Of a stretch of DNA of 64,000 bases, positions 48,747 through 58,645 are shown piece by piece. Both the position numbers and the translations under genes were made by a program. The DNA comes from Lingula anatina (Eukaryota > Brachiopoda > Lingulata > Lingulida > Lingulidae). The notes under the pieces are model-generated. The model saw only the letters and a program-made list of their open reading frames with translations. It was not told the DNA's origin and made no database searches. The stretch spans positions 753,177 through 817,176 of the forward strand of contig NW_019775691.1 in the NCBI RefSeq assembly GCF_001039355.2. The letters run 5' to 3'. Numbering within the stretch: the stretch's first letter is position 1; each line of letters begins with the position of its first letter.

Positions 48747-50182
48747 GTGTGTCCACAGACACAGACCAGCTTTTTAAATTTTCCAATGTCCATATCTGCC
48801 TGTTTCACGATCCTGAACCGCTTCAGCGTTTGACTGAAGTCAACTGCATATCAAAAGATAGATATGTCTCTTGATTAAGTTACATTTTCCTATAAGATAC
48901 GGGTAGCTTATACGGATTCACAAATCCGGTGGATAACTGGGTGAACGTTTGTGATTGGTGCAAAAAACGTAATTATCACATGATATAGATATTTGGGAAT
49001 CTAAAGTATCCGGTTTGAAGCTCAGGGTCATGAAGTCACGAACACTCTCAGAAAAAAAAACGACTTATCGCTCAACAGAAATAGGCTGCAGTATTAACCA
49101 GGACATAAACCGGCGAATTGATCCGAAAATACACGAACTCTGGGGTATGGGCAGCGAGAAATATGAAAGTACATTGATTATTTCATAGCGTGTAACCGAA
49201 GTTAATGAGGCACCTGTCACGCATTACGTTTTTTTTTCAAACATGTATATGTCGTGTTCGAAAAAGCCATAAATTGCGTATGGCATTGTTAAAAAATGTT
49301 TAAAAATTCTATAATTGTGACACGTAACTCCCTCCCTCTTAAAATATGATCAATATGCAGGGAAAGGGCTGATAAAAGAAAGGCATTTGAATATGATATT
49401 ATATTAGCGCTCGTTTGATACAGAATTTTACTACGAAAATTATGACAGACCGGCACAATTGAGAGGAAAATTTCGGAAAGTTAAGAAATATAATGATTGC
49501 ATTCTACATGTGGTGCTGAAATCATCTCTGTCAACCAGGCTCCATAAAGTTTATCAGTGTTACATTTCCTACATTTGTATGTTTAAATGTATACATTCAG
49601 CTTTAAAAAAACTAGATTCAGCGATAAAAATGCATTATATTCTATTCAATTATCTAAAGCATAGCTTGAGTTGATTTCTGAATTTGAAGAACTGCTTTTA
49701 ACTTGCTCACAAAGTTTTGCAGAATGGAATGGTCATAAAATTGGGGGGAAATACTGTTTCTCAGATTGGAGAGGATGGGATCAATAAGCTGACGTGGTTT
49801 AATTTCCCCCGTGGTTTAAGGATAGGGGAGGGTAGGGGCGCCCATTAGGTTTACTTTGAAATATCGCATGAAAATTTTGAGTGTCCAAGCTATCCCGATT
49901 AATCAGTTCGCAGAACCAGAAAATTGAATGTCTACACATAAAGATATTTGTAACTTGTGGTTTTGAGGAGGGGTGGTTAATTGTCCCCTCTTCTAAGGTA
50001 TGGGATCTGTGTCAGTTAACGCTCTGATGATCTGCCGTCAATAGATCACCCGTTGACCCCAGATAAACTTTAAAACTGTGTCGAGAGGGTAAACAGATAG
50101 GAGTGTGGTGTTTGTGACCGGGCCAGGATAGGTTAAGCATTAACTTCTTACCCGTAGATAAATACAGATAACAATAAGCTGC

Positions 50183-50225
<43 letters not shown>

Positions 50226-51128
50226 ATCTCAGAGCTATGAGAGTGAGATCATGAGGTGTGATGACAGATCAAGTACTTGACTTTATAAGAATATAAATGA
50301 TTTGGAACCGAACCCTTACAACTAATTATAAGTGGTTGCTTACATTACTTCCATCTATGCAAGTTTATATGTCAAGTAAAAACGCGGGCAAAATGAGACT
50401 AGTTAAACAGTGTGATTGGCGCTGAGTGTGTTAGTTGTGATCAATTGTGACGTATGAATGCGCTGCCTTGTGACCGGATATGTTGCAATACGTGCTCTAG
50501 AGGAATATGACGAAAACTGGATATATACGCCTCCTTTCCCTCTGTAAATATTCATTAAGATAAATGTGTAAATAAAATTTTCATGTCCTGGCCTTGTGAT
50601 TATCAAATTCTAATTCGGCATACACCTTCCTGCTATTTTAGATGCAGACCACATTTTGTTTTGGAGAAAAATAATACGGGGGCACCCAGCAACTACACGT
50701 ACCCGCATACCGATAAGGTTAATATTGAAAATATTGATGATAAGCACCGGAGATGTTGGGCACAAGTACGACACAAGTATCATATTCTCACCTGACGCTG
50801 GCACTGCATCACTGATAGCTAGGCCGAACCAAGTTAAGCTGTGTTTTTCAAAACAAAAAATGAAACTGTTAACCAAACAAACAATCAAGCAAACAAACAA
50901 ACAAACGAAAAAAAAAGCACCTAGAAGAGCATTATTGACAATGAGTTAGGTATTTTATCTTCAAAAATGACAAAAACTGCAGCTTCATGAAAACAGCTTG
51001 ATAAAAACAACAAGGTACCAAAAAAGAGTTAACTAACATTTTGACTTGGCCTTAACGATCTTTGAGCATGAATCAGGTGATTACAGTTCTAGGCCTACTA
51101 ACAGCACAGTTACATAGACACCCCCAAA
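48747..51128. other. Intergenic between lectin and TRIM genes
   Basis: Contains the 48905-49010 repeat and an AT run (50187-50223). Several short frames near 50400-50950 have no recognisable domain. The TRIM promoter should lie at the right end. Confidence 0.5.
48905..49010. repeat. Dispersed repeat shared with 61563-61670
   Basis: Both copies contain AATCCGG(T/C)GGAT(A/G)ACTGGG, TGAACGTTT and GATTGGTGC in the same order, then a TTGGAAT/TGGGAATC segment. Class unknown. Confidence 0.55.
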
Positions 51129-52448
51129 ATGGCGACAGCTGCACCCAAATCGGAATCAGAAGATGAAAAATCCCTGAGAACTGTGATAACTGAGAACTTT
51201 GTGAGTTGCCCTATATGTCTTGTGGAGTACACGGACCCGACAGATTTGCCATGTAAACATACATTTTGTAAAGGGTGTCTGTCGACTTTAATATCTCATT
51301 TAAAACCAGGAAGTAAGTTTCCATGTCCGGTTTGTCAGCGAGAAATAGAAGTGCCTAAGAATGGACTTGGGGGCTTTACTCATAATTTCTTTGTTGAAAG
51401 CTTGCAGGACAGTGTTCTGGACAGTGTTCTTAAGGCATCCAAAAAGACAAAGTGCAGCTTTTGTGCCTTGGCGTCTGAATCTGAAACTGTTGCCACTGCT
51501 AAATGCATCACCTGCAATGACTACCTGTGTGAAAAGTGCTCTAAGTTACACTGCAGTACCAGGTTCACCAAAGACCACAAGGTCCTCACTTTTCAACAGA
51601 TACAAAGTGAGGAGTACCAAACGGTAATCCAAGAACAACGGATTATTTTCTGTCCCGAACACAAAGACGAACCTCTACGGTACTACTGCGTGAAATGTGA
51701 GAAACCCGTCTGTCGTGATTGCAAGATCTTAGGTCACGATCGTCACAAGGTGACGACTTTGTCAACAGCTTCTGAAGATGTCAGCGGTGAACTACAGTCA
51801 TTATTAGAACTTTTTGAGACACAAGACGAAACTATACAAGAGAAAATCGGGATACTGGAGGAAATGAGGATATCGTTCCAGGAAAATAAGGAACACATTT
51901 GCGTCGAGGTTTCACAAAGAGCAGATCATATTTGTCAGATAGTACGTTTAAAAGAAAAAGACATTCTACAGGACTTAGAGCAGTCGTTTTCTGTTCAGAT
52001 GAAAAACTGGAGTACAGCCCACGATCATTTCAGCGGCATATCTTCCACCTTGAAGAGTTGTGTAAATGTTATAAGAAACACCCTGAAACGAGGTGTCCCA
52101 GTAGAGATCCTCATGTTACCGGACCGGTTAGAGAAGCCGTCTGGACTAGGTTTAAAGGACAAACTAACCGAAGACGAACTATACAAAGAATTAAAACTCA
52201 CATTTGAGACCAACCAGGATGTGGACCAAGAGATATCGAGTGGAGCTGGCCTTGGACAAATCCATGAAGAATGGAGAGAGACTAGCCTATTCGAGGAAGA
52301 CACCTCCGAGTCCACTAGTGAAGATGAAGAACAGGCTTCAAACTCAACATCACCGGCGACCACTAGTGAAGATGAAGAACAGGCTTCAAACTTAACATCA
52401 CCGGCGACCACTAGTGAAGACGAAGAACAGGCTTCAAATTCACCATAA
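51129..52448 (+). CDS. TRIM protein, RING/B-box/coiled-coil only (NHL lost)
   Basis: Intronless 439-aa frame from ATG in aaaATGG. RING C3HC4 at about 27-70 (CPICLVEYTDPTDLPC, HTFCKGC, CPVC), B-box 1 about 108-155, B-box 2 about 174-215 (CPEHKDEPLRYYCVKC), then a coiled coil to about 320. It ends in three acidic 16-residue repeats (TSEDEEQASN...) and stops where its neighbour continues into NHL repeats; the next 190 bp are NHL-gene remnants. It could be a working E3 ubiquitin ligase that has lost substrate recognition, or a dominant partner of the full-length paralogue through the coiled coil; this is inference. Confidence 0.9.
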   Translation: MATAAPKSESEDEKSLRTVITENFVSCPICLVEYTDPTDLPCKHTFCKGCLSTLISHLKPGSKFPCPVCQREIEVPKNGLGGFTHNFFVESLQDSVLDSVLKASKKTKCSFCALASESETVATAKCITCNDYLCEKCSKLHCSTRFTKDHKVLTFQQIQSEEYQTVIQEQRIIFCPEHKDEPLRYYCVKCEKPVCRDCKILGHDRHKVTTLSTASEDVSGELQSLLELFETQDETIQEKIGILEEMRISFQENKEHICVEVSQRADHICQIVRLKEKDILQDLEQSFSVQMKNWSTAHDHFSGISSTLKSCVNVIRNTLKRGVPVEILMLPDRLEKPSGLGLKDKLTEDELYKELKLTFETNQDVDQEISSGAGLGQIHEEWRETSLFEEDTSESTSEDEEQASNSTSPATTSEDEEQASNLTSPATTSEDEEQASNSP

Positions 52449-52643
52449 TCAGTGCCTTCTCCACAAGATGAACCAACATTAGTAAACTACATAATTGTGG
52501 TGTTTGACATTTAAGGTAGTCCAACTGGAGACTGTATCACATGGGCTATATGAACCACGGGCATGCACCATCAACCAGGAAGGAGATCTTGTTGTAAGAA
52601 GAAACTACGGAAATTGAAAGTCTATCGTTATTTGGAAACTTAG
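52449..52643 (+). pseudogene. NHL remnant downstream of the truncated TRIM
   Basis: Short matches to the full-length neighbour: the post-coiled-coil linker, then AGTCCAACTGGAGA joined almost directly to GGGCATGCACCATCAACCAG and the C-terminal KVYRYL coding segment, with several stops and frame changes. About 650 bp of NHL propeller is deleted between them. Confidence 0.8.
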
Positions 52644-54278
52644 ATTTAACTTGACTTAACTAATAATACCAATAATGATATATTAACATATAAAAATCCA
52701 TGGACATTATGAACTGTTTGAAATGTGCCACAATTCATTTTCAAATAGAACATTATTAGTTTCTTCATAGAAATTTGTATTCATAGCACTCGAATATAAC
52801 TGTCAAACAGTACGGTTTTATGGATTTATTCACAATTCTGAGAACCTATGCTTGCTTTTTTGATTTCATATTTTGTCATAGGTTTACAATGTCTGTCTTT
52901 AACCTTTATATGTTTGTCGATATGAATGAAAATGATTAAGTTTTAGAATAACAAAGATTAAGTTATTTACAGTCAACCATGTTAAAAAACTGCTCCGTAA
53001 AAAAAGTGAATTTGAATGGTGGCTTTTAATTTCAGATCTTTCCCAAATAATATCAATGTTTTGAAAATAATACCCTTGATATTGGAATTTATGCAAAAAG
53101 TGAGCCACCCGAATTTATTTTTCGTGTTGTTGTTTTGTAAGACAAACTCTTTTTAAATTAAAAATAAATCATGTATCGTTCAGTATTTATGATGGAAAAC
53201 GTTTTTTTTTTGATAGATGATAGACAAATTAAAAAAAGGACTGTTTGTATTAAAAAAATCTGTTGGGCATCCTTGACGCAGTTTTCAAAAACAAATCCCA
53301 CATTTTGTAAGATTTTTTTTTTTCTGATGGACTGTATAAATGTATAGATGGATAATTATGAATAGTTACATATTCACGTATCAACATAAAAGCTAGATGT
53401 CCTCCTTTCTTTTCTGTTTGGAAAATGTAGGTGGTTTGGTTGTTATTTTGACAACCATTCTGAGCAATAGTGCACATACAACTATTTTTTCCCAATTGAT
53501 ATTCTGCCTGATTAAAATGAATGGGGTTTTAGCAAAATATGACGGGTTCTAGACCTTTGAAAATTAGGGGATGAGACATAACCCCTCCCTCGCCTGGTAT
53601 TTTTCTCGTATCTCAATTTAAGTGAAGTTAAGGCTTTTTAAGTTATTCACTTTTTTCACTGGGGTTTAAAAGGCTTTGTTTAAAAAAGTATATCAGTCCC
53701 AGTGAGATTTTAACCGCCAGCACAATCAATAAATCTCTCCTAACGCATTCACCTCCATAAGACTGGTGATATGTTCATTGGCCACAAGATGACGAGGCGA
53801 TCAATCCACCTTTCAGGGTTGTCAGGTGCAACTGTAATGATAAATGTTAAATAACATGGCATATGATTTCCCTTGGCTGAACCATTTTAAAAACAAGTAA
53901 AAGTAAAAACAATTAAAATTATCTATAGCTACAGCAGCCTCACGTGCACCGTGAAAAATGCATGTTTGCTATTGGTGCTGAAATATTTAAAAAAGGACAG
54001 TTCCTAATTTTACTTTGAAAAACAAATACATTGTTAGTAATTTTTGCTTGGTCGTTTTTTATCAGTCATGTATGCTCTTCTGAATTTACTGAAACTAATT
54101 TGATAAATAAACGAACGAATAATAAATAGTTATGAATAAACATTACAGCCTAGTAACATGCCCAGTACAACCTGCGATTGGGTGACCCTAGATTTAGGTC
54201 AGCCACAGCTATTGATTTGCACTTTATTCACAATGCAGTTCAGTATAATATGCTCACGGTTCAGTCTTGAACTTCAAA
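52644..54278. other. Intergenic between TRIM copies
   Basis: 52660-53560 is homologous to the 3' flank of the second TRIM gene (56340-57560), including a GGAAAATGTAGGTGGTTTGG segment, so the duplication unit includes the flank. The rest, 53560-54278, shows nothing recognisable. Confidence 0.6.
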
Positions 54279-56336
54279 ATGGCGACAGCTGCTCCGGAAT
54301 GTGAGGTAGAAGATAATGAAAGAAGTCTAAGAAGTGTGATAACTGAAAACTTTGTGAATTGTCCTATATGTCTTGTGGAGTACACGGACCCAACAGATTT
54401 GCCATGTCAGCATACATTTTGTAAAGGGTGTCTGTCGACTTTAATTTCTGATTTAAAACCAGGAAGTAAGTTCTCATGCCCGGTTTGTCAGCGAGAAATA
54501 GAAGTGCCTGAGAATGGACTGGAGGGCTTTAAACATAATTTCTTTGTTGAAAGCTTGCAGGACACTGTGCTTAAACCAACCAAAAAGGCAAAGTGCAGCT
54601 TTTGTGCCTTGGCGTCTGAAACCGAAACTGTTGCCACATCTAAATGTATCACCTGCCATGACTACTTGTGTGAAAAGTGCTCTAAGTTACACTGCAGTAC
54701 CAGGTTCACCAAAGACCATAAGGTCCTCACTTTTCAACAAATACAAAGTGAGAAGTACCAAAAGATAATACAAGAACAGCAGGTTATTTTCTGTCCTGAA
54801 CACAAGGACGAACCACTTCGGTACTACTGTGTGAAATGCGAGAAACCCGTCTGTCGTGATTGTAAGATCTTAAGTCACGATGATCACAAGGTGATAACTT
54901 TGTCAACAGCTTCTGAAAATGCCAGCTGTCAACTACAGTCAAGATTAGAAGAACTGGAGACAGAAGACGTTATAATACAAGAGGCAATGGGGATAGTGGA
55001 TGAAATAAGTTTATCCTTCCAGGAAAACAAAAAATCCATTAAGGTTGAAATTTCACAAAGAGCAGATAACCTTTGTCAGTTAGTGCGCCAAAAAGAAAAA
55101 GCCCATCTTGAAGAAGTAGATGGAATCTTTTTAGCTGAGATGAAAAACTTAAATATGTTCCACGATCATTTCAGCGGCTTATCTTCCAGGATTAAGAGTG
55201 ATGTAAATGCTGTGAGAAATACTCTGAAACGAGGTGTCCCGTTAGAGGTCCTCATGTTAGAGCACCAGTTAAGAAATAGAATAGACGAGCTACAGCACAC
55301 AACAGTCGTAACCGAAATACCCAAAGAATATGAACTCACATTTAAAACCAACCAAGATGTTGACCAAGATATATCGGGTGGAGCTGCCCTTGGAAAAATC
55401 TATGAAGAATTGAGAGAGAATCGCCTATCTCAGGAGTGCACCCCCGAGCCCACTGGTGAAGATGATGAACAGCCTTCAAACTCCCCATCAATGGTCCCTG
55501 TTCCACAAGTCAAACCAACATTTAAGTCCAAGGTTGAGTGCGTTCTGGAGTTTGACACTGGCTGTTACAGACCAGGGGACATTTCAATTAGTCCAACTGG
55601 AGAGTATGTCACCGTTTATGACACAGAAGCCAAACTGAATGTGTTTAGTTCAGATGGCACATTTAAGACATCCATTACCAGTGTTTCAGGTACCAAACTA
55701 CAGTTCCCTGTAGGAATATGTCACTTCCCTGATGGCAGAATGATTGTGTCTGATAATGGCAATAACAAGCTTTTTATGTTGTCATCACAATGGGAAGTGC
55801 TCCAAACGACTTGTGTCCAGGAACCATGGGGTGTGGCTCTCAACGACAATTATTCGGAGGTTGCTGTTGCACGTCTGGGGACGGCAAGGGCGATACGTTT
55901 GTACGACATTGACAGAGAAAGAATAGCATTGACTGCTGATCATGAAATAAATTCTTACAATGGGACACCAATATTCGATGAACCATATAAGGTGGCATAT
56001 ATGAAAAACGGTTGTATTATTGCCTGTGATGATAAAGCAAAGAAAGTCCATATCCTGTCCCCAGCTGGTGAACCACTGTATCAGTACACAGGACCTGATA
56101 ATAATCTAGGTTCACCCCATGGGGTCTGTGTTGATGCATATGACAACATACTGGTCACAGATATTGATAACCACTGCATACACCTTGTATCCCGAGATGG
56201 GAAGTTCATCCGGTACATAGTAACCAAAGCTGATGGACTGTGCGACCCATGGGCATGCACCATCAACCAGGGTGGAGATCTTGTAGTAACCGAACACGAC
56301 GGAAAATTAAAAGTCTATCGTTATTTGAAAAATTAG
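54279..56336 (+). CDS. TRIM-NHL protein (RING, B-boxes, coiled coil, NHL repeats)
   Basis: Intronless, 685 aa. I start at the ATG at 54279, in the same MATAAP context as the neighbouring copy. RING (CPICLVEYTDPTDLPC, HTFCKGC, CPVC) about 28-71, two B-boxes, coiled coil to about 310, linker, then an NHL propeller about 420-680 with typical blades (FPVGICHFPDGRMIVSDNGN, SPHGVCVDAYDNILVTDIDN, DPWACTINQGGDLVVTE). No filamin domain lies between coiled coil and NHL. Such TRIM2/3/56/71-like proteins act as E3 ubiquitin ligases or RNA-binding repressors, and are expanded in molluscs and other invertebrates. AATAAA follows the stop at about 56360. Confidence 0.93.
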   Translation: MATAAPECEVEDNERSLRSVITENFVNCPICLVEYTDPTDLPCQHTFCKGCLSTLISDLKPGSKFSCPVCQREIEVPENGLEGFKHNFFVESLQDTVLKPTKKAKCSFCALASETETVATSKCITCHDYLCEKCSKLHCSTRFTKDHKVLTFQQIQSEKYQKIIQEQQVIFCPEHKDEPLRYYCVKCEKPVCRDCKILSHDDHKVITLSTASENASCQLQSRLEELETEDVIIQEAMGIVDEISLSFQENKKSIKVEISQRADNLCQLVRQKEKAHLEEVDGIFLAEMKNLNMFHDHFSGLSSRIKSDVNAVRNTLKRGVPLEVLMLEHQLRNRIDELQHTTVVTEIPKEYELTFKTNQDVDQDISGGAALGKIYEELRENRLSQECTPEPTGEDDEQPSNSPSMVPVPQVKPTFKSKVECVLEFDTGCYRPGDISISPTGEYVTVYDTEAKLNVFSSDGTFKTSITSVSGTKLQFPVGICHFPDGRMIVSDNGNNKLFMLSSQWEVLQTTCVQEPWGVALNDNYSEVAVARLGTARAIRLYDIDRERIALTADHEINSYNGTPIFDEPYKVAYMKNGCIIACDDKAKKVHILSPAGEPLYQYTGPDNNLGSPHGVCVDAYDNILVTDIDNHCIHLVSRDGKFIRYIVTKADGLCDPWACTINQGGDLVVTEHDGKLKVYRYLKN

Positions 56337-57576
56337 ATTTAAATTGACTTAATAAATAATAATAATAATGATATATTAAGATATAAAAAATCCATGGACA
56401 TTATGAACTGTTTGAAATGTGCCAAAAATTCATTTTAAATAGAACATGATAAGTTTCTCCATGGAATTTTGTATTAATAGCACTCGAATATAACTGTCAA
56501 ACAGTATGGTTTTATGAATATATTCACAAGTCTGACAACCTATGCTTGCTTTTTCTGATTTCATATTTTGACATAGTTTTACAATGTATGTCTTTTATAT
56601 GTTTGTCGATATGAATGAAGATGATTGAGTTATATAATAACAAAGATTAAATTATTTACAGTCAACCATGATAAAAAACTGGTCCGAAAAAGGTGAATTT
56701 GAATGGTGGATTTTAATTTCAGATCTTTTCTTTATAATATCTATGTTTTGAAAATAATACCCTTGATATTGGAGTTTCAGTAAAAAGTGAGCCACCCCGA
56801 ATGTATTTTTCGTGTTGTTGTATTGTAAGACAAACGCATTTTAAATTAAACATAAATCGTGTATCGTTCAGTATTTATGATAGAAAATGTTTTCTTTTTC
56901 TTGATGGATGATAGACAAATTTAAAAAGGATTGTTTTATTTTAAAAATTATTTTGTACTTCCTTGACGCGATTATCAAAAACAAATCCCAGCGTTCATTT
57001 GGCTTCTCCTTTACGTAATAATTATATACTCATATTCCTCTTATTTTAAATTGTACAATAAAAAAATTATAAATTGTTCATTAAAATAAACATAATCTAC
57101 AACAATATCAAAATAATTAAAATACATAAATAAAATAAACCGTGATGACTATTCAGGTACGTCCGTTCCTATCAATATCTGGGTCGCTATTATAAATCTG
57201 ATTTTCGTTTTGGAGAGACATTGTATTGAGTGGTATAATAGTCACCTAAGGAGGGATTGTACTCTGAGAAATCTGATATATATGTGAGTTCGGGGAGGCT
57301 GGAGTAAAGCTTGCCATTCTAGTTTGCAAAGAAAAAATAAACATTACAGAATTGACTTGAGAATTTAGAGTATTTTGAACACGAAGCATGGATCTATGGG
57401 CCTTGGCGTCCTTTCTCTTCTGTTTGGAAAATGTAGGTGGTTTGGCTGTTATTTTGACAACCATTCTGAGCAACAGTACACGTACCACTATATTTTGTCC
57501 CAGTTGATATTCTGCCTGATTAAAAAGAATGGGGTTTTAGCAAAATATGACGGGTTCTAGACCATTCAAAATTTGT
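56337..57576. other. 3' flank of the TRIM-NHL gene
   Basis: Homologous in blocks to 52660-53560. No coding signal; runs directly into the third TRIM-derived remnant. Confidence 0.6.
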
Positions 57577-57866
57577 TGGAAATCCTGTCCGCAGCTGGTG
57601 AACCACTGTATCAGTATACATAACCTGGTAACAAGTTAGGTCGCCCCCATGGTGTCTGTGTTGATGCATATGACAATATACTGCTCACAGATACCGATAA
57701 CCACTGCATACACCGTGTATCCCCAGATGGGAAGTTCATCCAGTACACAGCAACCAAAGATGATGGACTATGTGACCAATAGGCATGTACCATCAACCAG
57801 GATGGAGATCCGGTCGTAACAGAAGGCAAAGGGAAAGTGAAAGTGTGTTGTTATTTGGAAAAATAG
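57577..57866 (+). pseudogene. NHL C-terminal remnant of a third TRIM copy
   Basis: Matches the last blades of the 54279-56336 gene (GVCVDAYDNILLTDTDNHCI, SPDGKFIQYTATKDDGLCD, ACTINQDGD) but has a TAA after QYT and a TAG in place of the Trp codon before ACTINQ. No RING or B-box part precedes it; instead the copied 3' flank abuts it. A decayed end of the tandem array. Confidence 0.85.
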
Positions 57867-58019
57867 AATGTTGATATTTCCAATTACATTGAATGCATAT
57901 ATATTTATGCATGTAAAATATACAAAAATATGGCCTCTTTGGAACAATTACAGGTATACCATGGATTATTACATTTTGGTTATTATTTTTGGCAGTGTAT
58001 TGTTTTGGTTACCGTTCGT

Positions 58020-58140
58020 TCTTTCGGTTGTTTGACTGTTAGCAGGTTTACGCAAAAGTTAATGAACGGATTTTGATGAAAATTTTAGAATATGTTACAA
58101 ATGAACCTAGAAAGAACTGTTTATATTTTGGTGATGATAC

Positions 58141-58180
<40 letters not shown>

Positions 58181-58645
58181 TTCATTTATTTATAAGTAGT
58201 TATTCAAGTCAAAAAGTGGTGGACGGATTTTGATGAATTTTCAAAATAGGTCAGAAATAGTTCAAGGAATATATGATTCGGTTGTGGTGATGGCCCGTTA
58301 GTTAATCGATTTATTATTGATGCTTAGTTCATTTCCGTCTAAACGTGATGAACGGAGCTTTGATGAAATTTTCAAGGTAGGCGACAAATGGGCCTAAGAA
58401 GTAGTTATTGGATTTTGGTGGTAATTCATTAATTAATTATATATTAATTATTTCAAAATTAATTTTTAAGGATAGGTTACAAATAAAGAGGAAAGAAATT
58501 ATTACATTTTGGTGATGCTCCACTTACTAATTAATGGTTAATTATAGGTTGATTAACCTTAAATTTATTAGTACTCCATAGTTATTTGTTATTCAGTTAT
58601 TTGTTTTGTCGGGGGTCAGCACTCTTTGCAAGCTTTTGTGTGAAT
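58020..58645 (+). repeat. Diverged tandem copies of the AACGGATTTTGATGAA repeat
   Basis: Three to four successive segments of about 100-120 bp share ACGGA..TTTGATGAA, a GTTACAAAT/GTCAGAAAT block and a TTTTGGTG(A/G)TG block. A TTTA microsatellite (58141-58190) interrupts them. Related to the element at 1808-2021. Confidence 0.5.

Noticed and set aside
54267-54278. Upstream start for the TRIM-NHL gene at 54267
   Set aside because: The codon is TTG; the ATG at 54279 matches the neighbouring copy.
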